Assembly (NCBI RefSeq): GCF_009017255.1
Contig: NZ_WBZB01000016.1
Coordinates: 20,924-84,923 of the forward strand
DNA: 64,000 nucleotides
Direction: 5' to 3'
DNA from: Alkaliphilus serpentinus
GTDB taxonomy: Bacteria; Bacillota; Clostridia; Peptostreptococcales; Natronincolaceae
This document shows positions 17,890-25,981 of the stretch, one piece after another (position 1 is the stretch's first letter; every line of letters begins with the position of its first letter). The translations under genes and the position numbers were made by a program. The notes beneath the pieces are model-generated. The model was not told the DNA's origin, searched no databases, and saw only the letters and a list, made by a program, of their open reading frames with translations.

Positions 17890-17916
17890 CAAAAAAAGCC
17901 CAACTTGGACTTTTTC
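17890..17916 (-). terminator. Terminator downstream of the PgpA-like gene
   Basis: On the minus strand AAGTCC pairs with GGGCTT around a short loop and runs into seven T residues. It separates the PgpA-like gene from the downstream ger operon. Confidence 0.6.
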
Positions 17917-17930
17917 CTGTATGTCAAGTT

Positions 17931-18048
17931 CCTAGCTAAGGGGCTGACATAAATTACAGATTCCCTTAATCAGCTTATTTTGATTTTTCATTTTAATTTT
18001 TAATTTTTAACTATTACTTATTACATATTACTTATTCCTTTGCTATTA
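17931..18048 (-). repeat. Dispersed intergenic repeat, TAATAAGTAATA-armed family, copy 1
   Basis: Read on the minus strand this stretch has a TAATA(A/T)GTAATA arm, then TTAAAAATTAAAA, AAGC(T)GAT, AATCTG and CTTAGCTAG blocks in the same order as the plus-strand copy at 23968-24118. The match extends over about 90 bp with small gaps. No coding potential is visible. Confidence 0.65.
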
Positions 18049-18049
18049 G

Positions 18050-18532
18050 TTATTCCCTCTTTATCTTATCATCCTCAGCAGCATGGGCCATTCTGGAGCA
18101 AGCGGCAGCAACGATACCTGCAATCAAATCATCCAAAAAGGTATTTACCTGACCACCTTTTTGATCATTGACAACACCAATGATTCCTGGCTTTACCTTA
18201 TCTAAATAACCAAAATTTGTGAAGCCTATAGAGCCGTAGATATTGGTTATACTTAAGGCTAAAATCTCATCTATTCCGTAGAGGGAATCATCATTTTTTA
18301 ACACACTTAAAAGGGGCTCGTCAATTACATCTTTTTCTGCCAGCATATCCAAATGGATTCCTGTTAGAATAGCATTTTGAACCTCTCTTTTTTCAATAAC
18401 CTTTTCTACATTTTCTAATGCACTTTCAAGGGTTACAGGTATATACTTTTTTTGAAGCTCATAAACCAGTTCTGCCATATCTAATAGCTTAACCCCTCTT
18501 TTCTGCAGCATTGCAATCGTAATATCCTTCAT
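18050..18532 (-). CDS. Phosphatidylglycerophosphatase A-family protein (PgpA/YutG-like)
   Basis: A 160-residue protein with the C-terminal motif QVNTFLDDLIAGIVAAACSRM and IYGSIGFTNFGYLDKVKPGIIG, which characterise the soluble YutG-like branch of the PgpA family. PgpA enzymes dephosphorylate phosphatidylglycerol phosphate in membrane lipid synthesis; this branch lacks the multiple membrane helices of the Escherichia coli protein, so the physiological substrate is less certain. The gene is alone, with its own terminator. Start ATG at 18532 has GGGGAGGTTC upstream on the minus strand. Confidence 0.82.
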   Translation of the reverse strand: MKDITIAMLQKRGVKLLDMAELVYELQKKYIPVTLESALENVEKVIEKREVQNAILTGIHLDMLAEKDVIDEPLLSVLKNDDSLYGIDEILALSITNIYGSIGFTNFGYLDKVKPGIIGVVNDQKGGQVNTFLDDLIAGIVAAACSRMAHAAEDDKIKRE

Positions 18533-18679
18533 TCAAGAACCTCCCCATAAAAGTATCTAATAAAATAATATACCACATTTGTAATTGCCTATTCAAAAAC
18601 ATGGAATTTTTTAATAAAGGATTTTATCAGATATCAATTGTATGTTAGTATTATTATAGTATACTGAGGAGGTGTAGAT

Positions 18680-20305
18680 TTGATTACAAATAAAAAGGCC
18701 TTTATTAATGGTAAAATTTTAACCATGGACGAAAAACATCCAGAGGTAGAAGCAATGTTAGTGGAAGATGATAAAGTTAAGAAAATAGGTGGTAGTAAAG
18801 AAATTCTTTCTATTGCTGAAGATGCTGAAATCATAGATTTGATGGGTAAGAGAATACTTCCCGGAATGAATGATAGTCATATGCATTTATTGAGCTATGG
18901 ATTATCAATAAAAAAAGTGGATTTAAGACAATGCAAAAGTCTACAGGATATAAGAGAAGAAATATTAGGGTATCTTGAAACTGAAGAAGAAAAATACTTT
19001 GGCGATTGGATTGTTGGTCATGGCTGGAATGAAGAGAACTTTTCCTTACCAGAATATCCTATTGCAGAGTTTTTAGATGATATATGTAAGGATCGACCTA
19101 TTTACATATCTAGGGCTTGTTACCATATGGCAGCAGTTAATCATAAAGCCCTACAGCTGGCAGGTATAGATAATACCACCCAGAGTCCTGAGGGTGGAAA
19201 AATAGATAAGTATGAGGATGGAAAACCAACGGGTGTACTGAGGGAAAATGCTTTGCTCATGGCCTATAACCTAATTTCCATATCCGATGAGGTGGAAGTA
19301 CTAAAAAAACTGATCTCAGATAGTGTGGAAGACGGGTTGAGGGTAGGTTTAACTTCTATTCAAAGCGACGATTTTGGCCATGTAAAGGATTATAACTGTG
19401 TGGTTGAAGCCTATAAATCTCTAGAAGAGGAAAATGCTTTAAATGTTAGAATAAACCTTCAAATGCTGGTGAACAAAAGTACTTTAGAGAAAATTATTGC
19501 TTCAAATATTAAAACAGGCACTGGTAGTGATTTACTAAAATATGGGCCCTTAAAGGTTTTAGCCGATGGATCTCTAGGAGGTAGGACAGCAGCCCTACAG
19601 GAGGCCTATGAGGACGATAAGGAAAACAATGGAATATTAATTCATAGTAGAAGTTATCTAAGGGACCTCTTACAAACTGCAGCAGCTGCAGATATTCAGC
19701 TAGCTGTCCATGCCATAGGGGATAGAACCATGGTTGAGCTATTGGATTTATATGAGGAAATATATCTTCATGATGACACAAAAAGGCCAAGGCTCATACA
19801 TTGCCAAATTACCAATAAAGAAATCCTTGAAAAAATGGCAAAGTTAAAGGTGATTGCTGATATCCAGCCCAGCTTTGTAATGACAGATATGAAGATGGTG
19901 GAAAATAGAGTAGGTAAGGAAAGGGCTAAGGATAGCTATATTTGGAAGAGTATGCTCAATCAGGGAGTAATGGTGGCTGGTAGCTCCGATGCACCAATAG
20001 AATCCTTTAATCCATTTTGGGGTATTTATGCTGCTGTAACCCGAAGAAACCTTGATGAAAAGCCTGAAGGAGGCTGGTATCCAGAGGAATGTCTTGCGAT
20101 AATGGAAGCAATTAGGCTATATACTGTAGGCTCCAGCTATGCCACCTTTGAGGAGGAGATTAAGGGAAAGCTAAAGGAAGGCTATTTAGCAGATTTTATT
20201 GTCCTTGATAAAGATATTATGGAGATCAATCCTTTGGAAATTAAGGACTTAGAGGTGGAGGCTACCTATGTAGGAGGAGAATGTGTATATAAAATAGACC
20301 GTTGA
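18680..20305 (+). CDS. YtcJ-like metal-dependent amidohydrolase
   Basis: A 541-residue amidohydrolase-superfamily enzyme of the YtcJ / N-substituted formamide deformylase type. It has the N-terminal beta-sandwich (INGKILTMDEKHPEVEAMLVE), the metal ligands in NDSHMHLLSYG, VHAIGDRT in the barrel, and the catalytic-type Asp in AGSSDAPIESFNPFWGIYAAVTR. The natural substrate is unknown. It starts at TTG 18680 after GAGGAGGTG. The final codons and the stop codon lie inside a dispersed hairpin repeat (20298-20417), so the extreme C-terminus (DR) may come from repeat insertion. Confidence 0.9.
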   Translation: MITNKKAFINGKILTMDEKHPEVEAMLVEDDKVKKIGGSKEILSIAEDAEIIDLMGKRILPGMNDSHMHLLSYGLSIKKVDLRQCKSLQDIREEILGYLETEEEKYFGDWIVGHGWNEENFSLPEYPIAEFLDDICKDRPIYISRACYHMAAVNHKALQLAGIDNTTQSPEGGKIDKYEDGKPTGVLRENALLMAYNLISISDEVEVLKKLISDSVEDGLRVGLTSIQSDDFGHVKDYNCVVEAYKSLEEENALNVRINLQMLVNKSTLEKIIASNIKTGTGSDLLKYGPLKVLADGSLGGRTAALQEAYEDDKENNGILIHSRSYLRDLLQTAAAADIQLAVHAIGDRTMVELLDLYEEIYLHDDTKRPRLIHCQITNKEILEKMAKLKVIADIQPSFVMTDMKMVENRVGKERAKDSYIWKSMLNQGVMVAGSSDAPIESFNPFWGIYAAVTRRNLDEKPEGGWYPEECLAIMEAIRLYTVGSSYATFEEEIKGKLKEGYLADFIVLDKDIMEINPLEIKDLEVEATYVGGECVYKIDR

Positions 20306-20417
20306 AAAACCCTCATCTTCTTCGTTACTTCAAAAACCTAGCATCCTCACGTACTAATTATGTACGCTGCGGGGCTAGGTTTTCTTGCGCCTCGAATCTA
20401 AGAATTTTTGAACGGTC
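20298..20417 (+). repeat. GTACGT-hairpin dispersed repeat, copy 1
   Basis: The 120-bp element is bounded by inverted repeats GACCGTTGAAAAA (20298-20310) and TTTTTGAACGGTC (20405-20417). Inside, AAAACCTAGC pairs with GCTAGGTTTT and GTAC/GTAC arms form the tip. A second copy lies in opposite orientation at 43981-44078; both share the segments CTTGCGCCT and CTCACGTA. It supplies the stop codon of the amidohydrolase gene. Confidence 0.8.
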
Positions 20418-20451
20418 TTACAGTAAGTTATCTAACACATATTTGGACCTT

Positions 20452-21663
20452 CTATTTTACATACTCATGCTTAAGCTTTATAACAGCTGCATCCATCAGC
20501 CCTTGAAGATTGGCTACATTGTCGCCTCCACCTTGGGCTGTAATGGGATTGCCTCCACCTTTGCCATCAATTAAACCAATAACCTCTTTAAAAAGCTTGC
20601 TTATATCAAGGGATAGGTCTTTTGAGCGGGTAAAAACTACCTGTGCTTTATCCCCCTTGGCAGCCAATAGAGCAACGGTATTAGGATATTGATTTAAGGC
20701 GGCAGCTAAGGTTTGAAGCTGCTTCATATCCTTATCCTCAAAGACCAAAGAAACTAAGGAAATTCCTTGATATTCCTCTGCCTCCCTATGATACTCCTTA
20801 ACCTGATATTCCAGTAAAAGACGACTTTGTTGATTATACTTTTTATTTAAATCCCTGAGCTCTCTATAGATTCTTTCTGTACCTTCATAGGCCTCTACAT
20901 CCTTAAGGGATAGAAGGGCAGATATAGAATTGATCTGCTGGTTTTTCCAAATGAAGTCCTTTAAAGCCCTCAAGCCACATGCAAATTCTATACGAATATT
21001 ACCCCTAACCTTCTCCCATTTCCTCACCTTAACCATCCCAACTTCACCAGTATAGGCAGGATGAGTACCGCCACAGGGGGAATAATCGTAATCCTTTATT
21101 TCAATTATTCGTATATCCTCATCGGTAGTTGGTTGTTTTCTTAAAGGAAGCTCTTTTAACCCTTCAACCGATGGGAATAATGATTGAACTTTTAGGTTCT
21201 TATAAATTTGATTATTGGCCTCTAGCTCTACCTTCTGCAACTCTTCATCGGATATGGAATCCATGGTAAGGTCTATTGTAACTGTTTCTGTTCCTAGGTG
21301 GAAGCCAACGGTTTCTGCATTATGGTGTTTTTCAAACACAGAAGAAAGTATATGCTGACCTAGATGCTGCTGCATGAAATCAAAGCGTCTATCCCAGTCT
21401 ATTCTACACTTCTGTATAGCACCTTTACCAGGATCCTGATCAACCACATGATATATAACTCCATCCTTAATAAATACATAGCTTACATAGCCATCACCTA
21501 TATTTCCCTCATCCCAAGGTTGTCCACCCCCTTCAGGGTAAAAGCCTGTTTCATCTAAAACAACAAGAAATTTTCCCGGCCAGTTTTCGTTTTCCTCTAC
21601 TGAAATAACTGAAGAGGTAAATGTAGAAAGGTAGGGATCTTCCCAAAAAAGTTTCTTAGTCAT
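20452..21663 (-). CDS. AlaX-type alanyl-tRNA editing hydrolase with DHHA1 domain
   Basis: A 403-residue trans-editing protein that hydrolyses misacylated Ser-tRNA(Ala) (or Gly-tRNA(Ala)). The editing domain carries the zinc ligands HLGQH and the CGGTH motif; GFYPEGGGQPWDEG is the typical N-terminal block. A coiled segment (about residues 255-295) leads to a C-terminal DHHA1 domain with GKGGGNPITAQGGG, so this is the long AlaX form resembling the C-terminal half of AlaRS. The ATG at 21663 follows GAGGTGA; a TTG at 21666 is less likely. Confidence 0.94.
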   Translation of the reverse strand: MTKKLFWEDPYLSTFTSSVISVEENENWPGKFLVVLDETGFYPEGGGQPWDEGNIGDGYVSYVFIKDGVIYHVVDQDPGKGAIQKCRIDWDRRFDFMQQHLGQHILSSVFEKHHNAETVGFHLGTETVTIDLTMDSISDEELQKVELEANNQIYKNLKVQSLFPSVEGLKELPLRKQPTTDEDIRIIEIKDYDYSPCGGTHPAYTGEVGMVKVRKWEKVRGNIRIEFACGLRALKDFIWKNQQINSISALLSLKDVEAYEGTERIYRELRDLNKKYNQQSRLLLEYQVKEYHREAEEYQGISLVSLVFEDKDMKQLQTLAAALNQYPNTVALLAAKGDKAQVVFTRSKDLSLDISKLFKEVIGLIDGKGGGNPITAQGGGDNVANLQGLMDAAVIKLKHEYVK

Positions 21664-21707
21664 CAAAAATCACCTCTGTTTTCATTAGTATAACTTTGAT
21701 TATATCA

Positions 21708-22715
21708 TTAATTAGTAGTTTTTAACATATTTTCTAGGTTGCTTTTCGGTATGTATAGTATGTCTCCTAAGGAAGTCTTAAGCTTAAAATTATCATTTTT
21801 AATACCATAAAACTCATAAATATCATTTTCCATATCCTCTATAATAGCCACCTTATAGGGGAATATTGAGGCTGGAATTTCTCCAATAATAAAGGTCTGA
21901 TACTCCTCCTCCCATATATAGGTATTGGTAAAGGAATTGGATTCTGTGAGACTAAAGACTTCTTCCATAGGAAGATCCTCTGAAGTTGCAATATATTTTT
22001 TAAAGGTTGTAATGGTATTAACCTTCAATGGATAATTTAATGAAAAATCTATTACAGATTCTTCAATTACCTTAAACCATTTATCCTTAGCACCATTGGG
22101 ATTTATCCAGGATTCATTATAGATTTCCTCATAATAGAGGGTTTTTTGCCAAACTTCTTTGAAATCATCACCAATGTAATTATATACATCAACAAATTTT
22201 TCATAGAAAAATCCACCAAAGCTTTCATCCAGTATTTGATAGATTAACATCATATGATAATCCTTCTGTGGAAGGGGAATAAACTGGAGGGACTCCACCT
22301 TTACAAGGTTTTCAATATGATTAACATAAACATAGTGATTCAGATTTTTTTCAAATACTGCTGCTACTGCAAAGTCCTTTGTCAAATTTAAAACAACAAT
22401 TAACTGGGGCTCTTCTTGAGGCATAATACTAGACTGGTAAACCAAAACCTCTATATAATCTATATATTCCAGCCATTGGAGATAACCAATAGATCTGAGA
22501 ACTCTATCGGCAATCATGTTTTTGCTTGCTTTATCCTCCATATTTAATAGGTAGTCATCCAATAAGGTTTGTGTTATCATATATTCTGGTGATGAATATT
22601 CCTTAAGTACCTTGATGTATTCTGTATCAGAATAAAAAATATTGTTTAAAATAAAGGAAAAGAAGGATAATAGTAATAATAATAGTATAGTAATTATATT
22701 TTTCAAATTAATCAC
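21708..22715 (-). CDS. Hypothetical exported or membrane-anchored protein
   Basis: A 335-residue protein I do not recognise. Residues about 5-27 are a continuous hydrophobic segment (IITILLLLLLSFFSFIL) without a lipobox cysteine, so it is probably an N-terminal anchor with the remaining ~300 residues outside. The body is rich in Tyr, Asp and Glu and has no repeated motif or visible catalytic signature. The ribosome binding site is GAGGTGATT. It is 44 bp downstream of the AlaX start on the same strand direction, but a shared transcript is uncertain. Confidence 0.75.
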   Translation of the reverse strand: MINLKNIITILLLLLLSFFSFILNNIFYSDTEYIKVLKEYSSPEYMITQTLLDDYLLNMEDKASKNMIADRVLRSIGYLQWLEYIDYIEVLVYQSSIMPQEEPQLIVVLNLTKDFAVAAVFEKNLNHYVYVNHIENLVKVESLQFIPLPQKDYHMMLIYQILDESFGGFFYEKFVDVYNYIGDDFKEVWQKTLYYEEIYNESWINPNGAKDKWFKVIEESVIDFSLNYPLKVNTITTFKKYIATSEDLPMEEVFSLTESNSFTNTYIWEEEYQTFIIGEIPASIFPYKVAIIEDMENDIYEFYGIKNDNFKLKTSLGDILYIPKSNLENMLKTTN

Positions 22716-22801
22716 CTCAATGAAATATATGATTGTAAATCATCAAATATGGATATGACATGAATATAAAATAAAGAAGTACTGGAAGAAGGGTTAAAAT
22801 A

Positions 22802-23251
22802 ATGACATTGATTGCACAGAATGGTTTAGAATACACAGTAGATCTGATTTTTACGATCCCTATGGCAACAGATGAATTTAAGGTGCTACAATTACTAATT
22901 GGGAATCTGGTGAAATATACTTATAAAATTAGTGATGAAGGGATCATTGTAATATATACTCTAAATGTCGATGCTGAAATAGCCAAAATGGGTAGGTTTA
23001 AGGATGTTCCTAGTGTTACTGAAATTAAAAAATATATGCCACTGGTGGTGGCCACTGACACCTTTATGAAAAGTGATTTGGTATTTTCTAATGATGTTAT
23101 AAATTATTATATAGATAAAGAAGCATTTAATGGAAAACTCATTTTGGATGAATTAAAACAAATACAAGAAAAACTACAAAATACAGTAAAAAATCCTACA
23201 ATAAAAATAACCAATTTAATACTAAATAAAAGAAAGAAACTTCATAAATAG
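22802..23251 (+). CDS. Hypothetical protein (149 aa)
   Basis: This 149-residue protein is not recognised. It has no signal peptide or membrane helix; the N-terminal two thirds look like alternating beta/alpha structure and the C-terminus is a basic helix ending KRKKLHK. GAAGGG precedes the ATG. It is divergent from the preceding gene and ends at a clear bidirectional terminator. Coding is supported by ribosome binding site, codon pattern and terminator placement; function is unknown. Confidence 0.7.
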   Translation: MTLIAQNGLEYTVDLIFTIPMATDEFKVLQLLIGNLVKYTYKISDEGIIVIYTLNVDAEIAKMGRFKDVPSVTEIKKYMPLVVATDTFMKSDLVFSNDVINYYIDKEAFNGKLILDELKQIQEKLQNTVKNPTIKITNLILNKRKKLHK

Positions 23252-23261
23252 ACCATGAATA

Positions 23262-23291
23262 AACCCGATTTAGAGTACTCTAGATCGGGTT
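23262..23291. terminator. Bidirectional terminator between convergent hypothetical genes
   Basis: AACCCGAT (23262-23269) pairs with ATCGGGTT (23284-23291), extended by TAGAG/CTCTA inside, between two convergent genes. Confidence 0.82.
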
Positions 23292-23310
23292 ATAAAATAA
23301 TGATCAACAA

Positions 23311-23772
23311 TTACAGATTTTCCTCAATTAAAATATGTTCCCATTTATATTGTCTTGCCAAATTAATAGGTTCCATATCCTCGGAGAATAGGTCTAAAGT
23401 ATAGCAAAGACTTACTCTAACAATAATATCGGCTATGTTCTCACAATCGGAATCGCTTATACAACAATCTAGGTGATCGCTGGTAAATTCAACAGCATGA
23501 TCTATTGAAAAGGGCTTTGATATATTTAAACTGTCTAAAATATAATTTTTAATACTAGCATCCCCTTGGGAATTGTATGTACCCATTGCTTTTATATAAT
23601 CTGTAAAATAATTTCGGTCTATACTTTTTAATATTCGATTTTTATCCTTATAGGCAAGGTCTTTAATACCATTGTTAATATGGGCAAACCAAAGAGAATG
23701 CCAATAGGCTTTTTTTCTTTCTCGATCCTTTTTCTTTTCAAGATGCTCAGCCATAGATAAGATTTTCGTCAA
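23311..23772 (-). CDS. Hypothetical protein (153 aa)
   Basis: A 153-residue soluble protein of unknown family. The N-terminus is highly charged (EHLEKKKDRERKKAYWHSLW) and the middle contains a cysteine cluster CCISDSDC followed later by a single Cys, which might bind metal. The start is TTG at 23772 with GGGAGG 9 bp upstream on the minus strand. It lies convergent with the previous gene across a terminator. I cannot assign a function. Confidence 0.68.
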   Translation of the reverse strand: MTKILSMAEHLEKKKDRERKKAYWHSLWFAHINNGIKDLAYKDKNRILKSIDRNYFTDYIKAMGTYNSQGDASIKNYILDSLNISKPFSIDHAVEFTSDHLDCCISDSDCENIADIIVRVSLCYTLDLFSEDMEPINLARQYKWEHILIEENL

Positions 23773-23967
23773 GTTTTATGCCTCCCTATACTTGTGACAT
23801 TAAGCAATTTTACGTATAATATACATCGGAGAATAGATTTAATCAAATTGTCTATAGGTCATATAAATCTAAATTGACGAAATAGCATTTGAATCTTCTG
23901 ATTTTCAAGGTTTTTTATATGTATACATAAATTTACCTTTATAGATGAATGATGGTTTTTTATAGGG

Positions 23968-24118
23968 TGAAAGTAATAAGTAATAAGTAATAGGTAATAG
24001 TTAAAAGTTAAAAGTGAAAATAAGCAGATAACCAAATCTCTGATTTGAGTTAGTCGCTTAGCTAGATATATGCTGCAAAACATCATCACCATTCAACATT
24101 TATCATTTATCATCCATA
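23968..24118 (+). repeat. Dispersed intergenic repeat, TAATAAGTAATA-armed family, copy 2
   Basis: In the 418-bp gene-free stretch 23773-24190, tandem AATAAGT units lead into GTTAAAAGTTAAAA, then AATAAGCAGATAACC, AATCTCTGATTTG and CGCTTAGCTAGA, and end in CATTCAACATTTATCATTT. The order matches the minus-strand copy at 17931-18048; the right arm also resembles 40441-40622. Nothing else is visible in this gap. Confidence 0.65.
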
Positions 24119-24190
24119 TAAATATGCTTGATTATTATATTTAAATATTCAATATAAAATAATGATATACATAGGGAAAGGTGTGGTCAA

Positions 24191-25072
24191 ATGAATAGTC
24201 TAATAACGGAAAAAATCGTTACCTCTATCTATAAGAAAGGAAATATAGAAGAATTAGCCATATTAGAGGAGGAATTTTTTAAGGTCTGTAAAAATCACCA
24301 GTTGTTTATCGATTGGTTAGCTTACGATTATTTAGATAAAAACAAAGAACCCTTTAGTGAGGTTTATTATCCTATAGATAAAGAGGCTATACCTAAGGAG
24401 GATGAGGAATATCTTAAAGCAGCATTAACCTCCTTTGTTGGGGTTTATGAGGTTGATAGATTCGAAGAAAATTATCTAATTCTTAAGGATGTCTTTACCA
24501 GATTTAAAATAAAGGTATCAAAGGATGAAATGGATGAGGAAATCGAAAAGTATGATATAGTTATTGGAAGGTTTATGAGGAGTCCCAATGGCAGACTGCT
24601 GGGATCAGCTGTGATATCTTTACCCTGTCAGTTTAAAACCATACTTGTAGGCCATATCGTTGAGGAATATGACAGAAAAAGAAATCTAGAGGCTTCTTTA
24701 ACCTATGAAGAGTTCTTTAAAAAATATCCCTTAGTCCTTCTAAAAATCGTAACCAGTATTAGCTCCTACAAAAACCAAAGGGCAGATTTGACTGTTTATC
24801 AAAGTGTCTATGCCGTAAAGGACCATAAAAGGGTTAGAAGTCTTCTGAGGGATATGGATACCTCCCCAGAGATCAACGGAAATGAAGAAATATTTAGCCT
24901 TTCTCATAAAGGTAGGGTAGTAGCAGAAATTGTCCTCAGTGAAAAAAACCTTGAGGTGGAATGTAAAAGCAGTTCAGAAAGACAAAAACTCAGGTCAACG
25001 TTAGAAGCCAAGCTGGGTAAGGATATATTACATATACGGGATGAAAACCTTACAATAGATGACATCCTATAA
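24191..25072 (+). CDS. Hypothetical protein (293 aa)
   Basis: A 293-residue soluble, charged protein that I do not recognise. No membrane segments, cysteine clusters or repeats are apparent; the central region (about 120-170) has SPNGRLLGSAVISLPCQF and the C-terminus looks like a small alpha/beta module (GRVVAEIVLSEKNLEVE). The start at ATG 24191 follows AAAGGTG. It is convergent with the next gene, separated by only 9 bp. Function unknown. Confidence 0.72.
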   Translation: MNSLITEKIVTSIYKKGNIEELAILEEEFFKVCKNHQLFIDWLAYDYLDKNKEPFSEVYYPIDKEAIPKEDEEYLKAALTSFVGVYEVDRFEENYLILKDVFTRFKIKVSKDEMDEEIEKYDIVIGRFMRSPNGRLLGSAVISLPCQFKTILVGHIVEEYDRKRNLEASLTYEEFFKKYPLVLLKIVTSISSYKNQRADLTVYQSVYAVKDHKRVRSLLRDMDTSPEINGNEEIFSLSHKGRVVAEIVLSEKNLEVECKSSSERQKLRSTLEAKLGKDILHIRDENLTIDDIL

Positions 25073-25081
25073 TTCCAAACT

Positions 25082-25738
25082 CTATAGTCTTTTATCTAGC
25101 AACATACCAGCTATAGAGAAGGTCCCATGGGAGTCAATATCATAGGTCTTGTTTTTTGTAGCTCTTGAGAGTTTAATGCTTCTAAAAATATTGAAGAGCT
25201 TTCTAATTAAACCATTTTCATAATCAAAGAGAAAAAGAATATCAGATTGAAGGTTTATGTCAACAGAGTTAAAATGAAGATGGAAAAACTCATCCATAGT
25301 AACTCCGATATTCTTTAAGGAATCTTGATATTTTAACAGGGTTTCTTTAATTTGATTGCTATATTCTAGGGTATTAAGGTGACTTTCTAATTTTTTCAAG
25401 CTCTCATAGGCATGATTATATTTATCAACTAGGTCCCTTAATAACTGGGTCAATTGGTTTATAGAATCATAATCTTCATTCTCCTTAAAGGAATCAAGGG
25501 TATCTTCAAGCTGCTGCTGGTTTAGATAAAAGCGTTTATAATGCTTTTTTAAATCCCTCAGCTTTTCATAGAATGCTTCTGAATATAGTAAATAGGTGTC
25601 CTTTGAAAAGGTGGTATCATTTTTTGCAGGCTTAATTGGGTCAACAGCAGGTGGAGCTGATATTGAATTCACAGACACCTTTCTGTCTACATACATATTT
25701 CTTAATCGTTCGCTATTTACACGGGATACTTTACTCAC
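25082..25738 (-). CDS. Hypothetical coiled-coil protein (218 aa)
   Basis: This 218-residue protein has a disordered, Pro/Ser-containing N-terminus (about residues 1-45) and then long amphipathic helices (about 48-150) consistent with coiled coil, followed by a short C-terminal domain. No membrane helix or known motif is visible. GGAGGCTACC precedes the ATG on the minus strand. It could be a structural or secretion-associated protein, but there is no specific evidence. Confidence 0.7.
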   Translation of the reverse strand: MSKVSRVNSERLRNMYVDRKVSVNSISAPPAVDPIKPAKNDTTFSKDTYLLYSEAFYEKLRDLKKHYKRFYLNQQQLEDTLDSFKENEDYDSINQLTQLLRDLVDKYNHAYESLKKLESHLNTLEYSNQIKETLLKYQDSLKNIGVTMDEFFHLHFNSVDINLQSDILFLFDYENGLIRKLFNIFRSIKLSRATKNKTYDIDSHGTFSIAGMLLDKRL

Positions 25739-25880
25739 GGTTGGTAGCCTCCTCTCTTAAAGAAAATGAAGAATTAAGAATTGAGAATTGTTTTATTACA
25801 TAAAAAAATATTTTTTTAAAAAAAAGAAGGGTTTTTAAGGTGAAATGTTGAAACAATACAATGCCAACAAAAGCGCAAGT

Positions 25881-25945
25881 TCAATCATATAAATGCCCAA
25901 ATATGATTGAGGATAGGTGAAGATTTATCTTCACCTGTTTTTTTT
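25881..25945 (+). promoter_or_regulatory. Two-hairpin leader with terminator upstream of DNA methyltransferase
   Basis: TCAATCATAT (25881-25890) pairs with ATATGATTGA (25901-25910), immediately followed by a 10-bp terminator stem (25915-25924 with 25927-25936) and eight T residues. No gene on the plus strand precedes it, so it is either an attenuator of the methyltransferase gene 37 bp downstream or the end of a small RNA. Confidence 0.7.
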
Positions 25946-25981
25946 GTTTAAAATAGTAATTTTTTTCAAAGGAGGCATGTG

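Noticed and set aside
18638..18665. TTGTAT-N16-TATACT promoter for the YtcJ-like gene
   Set aside because: It would place the start point within the ribosome binding site; a chance match in AT-rich DNA is likelier.
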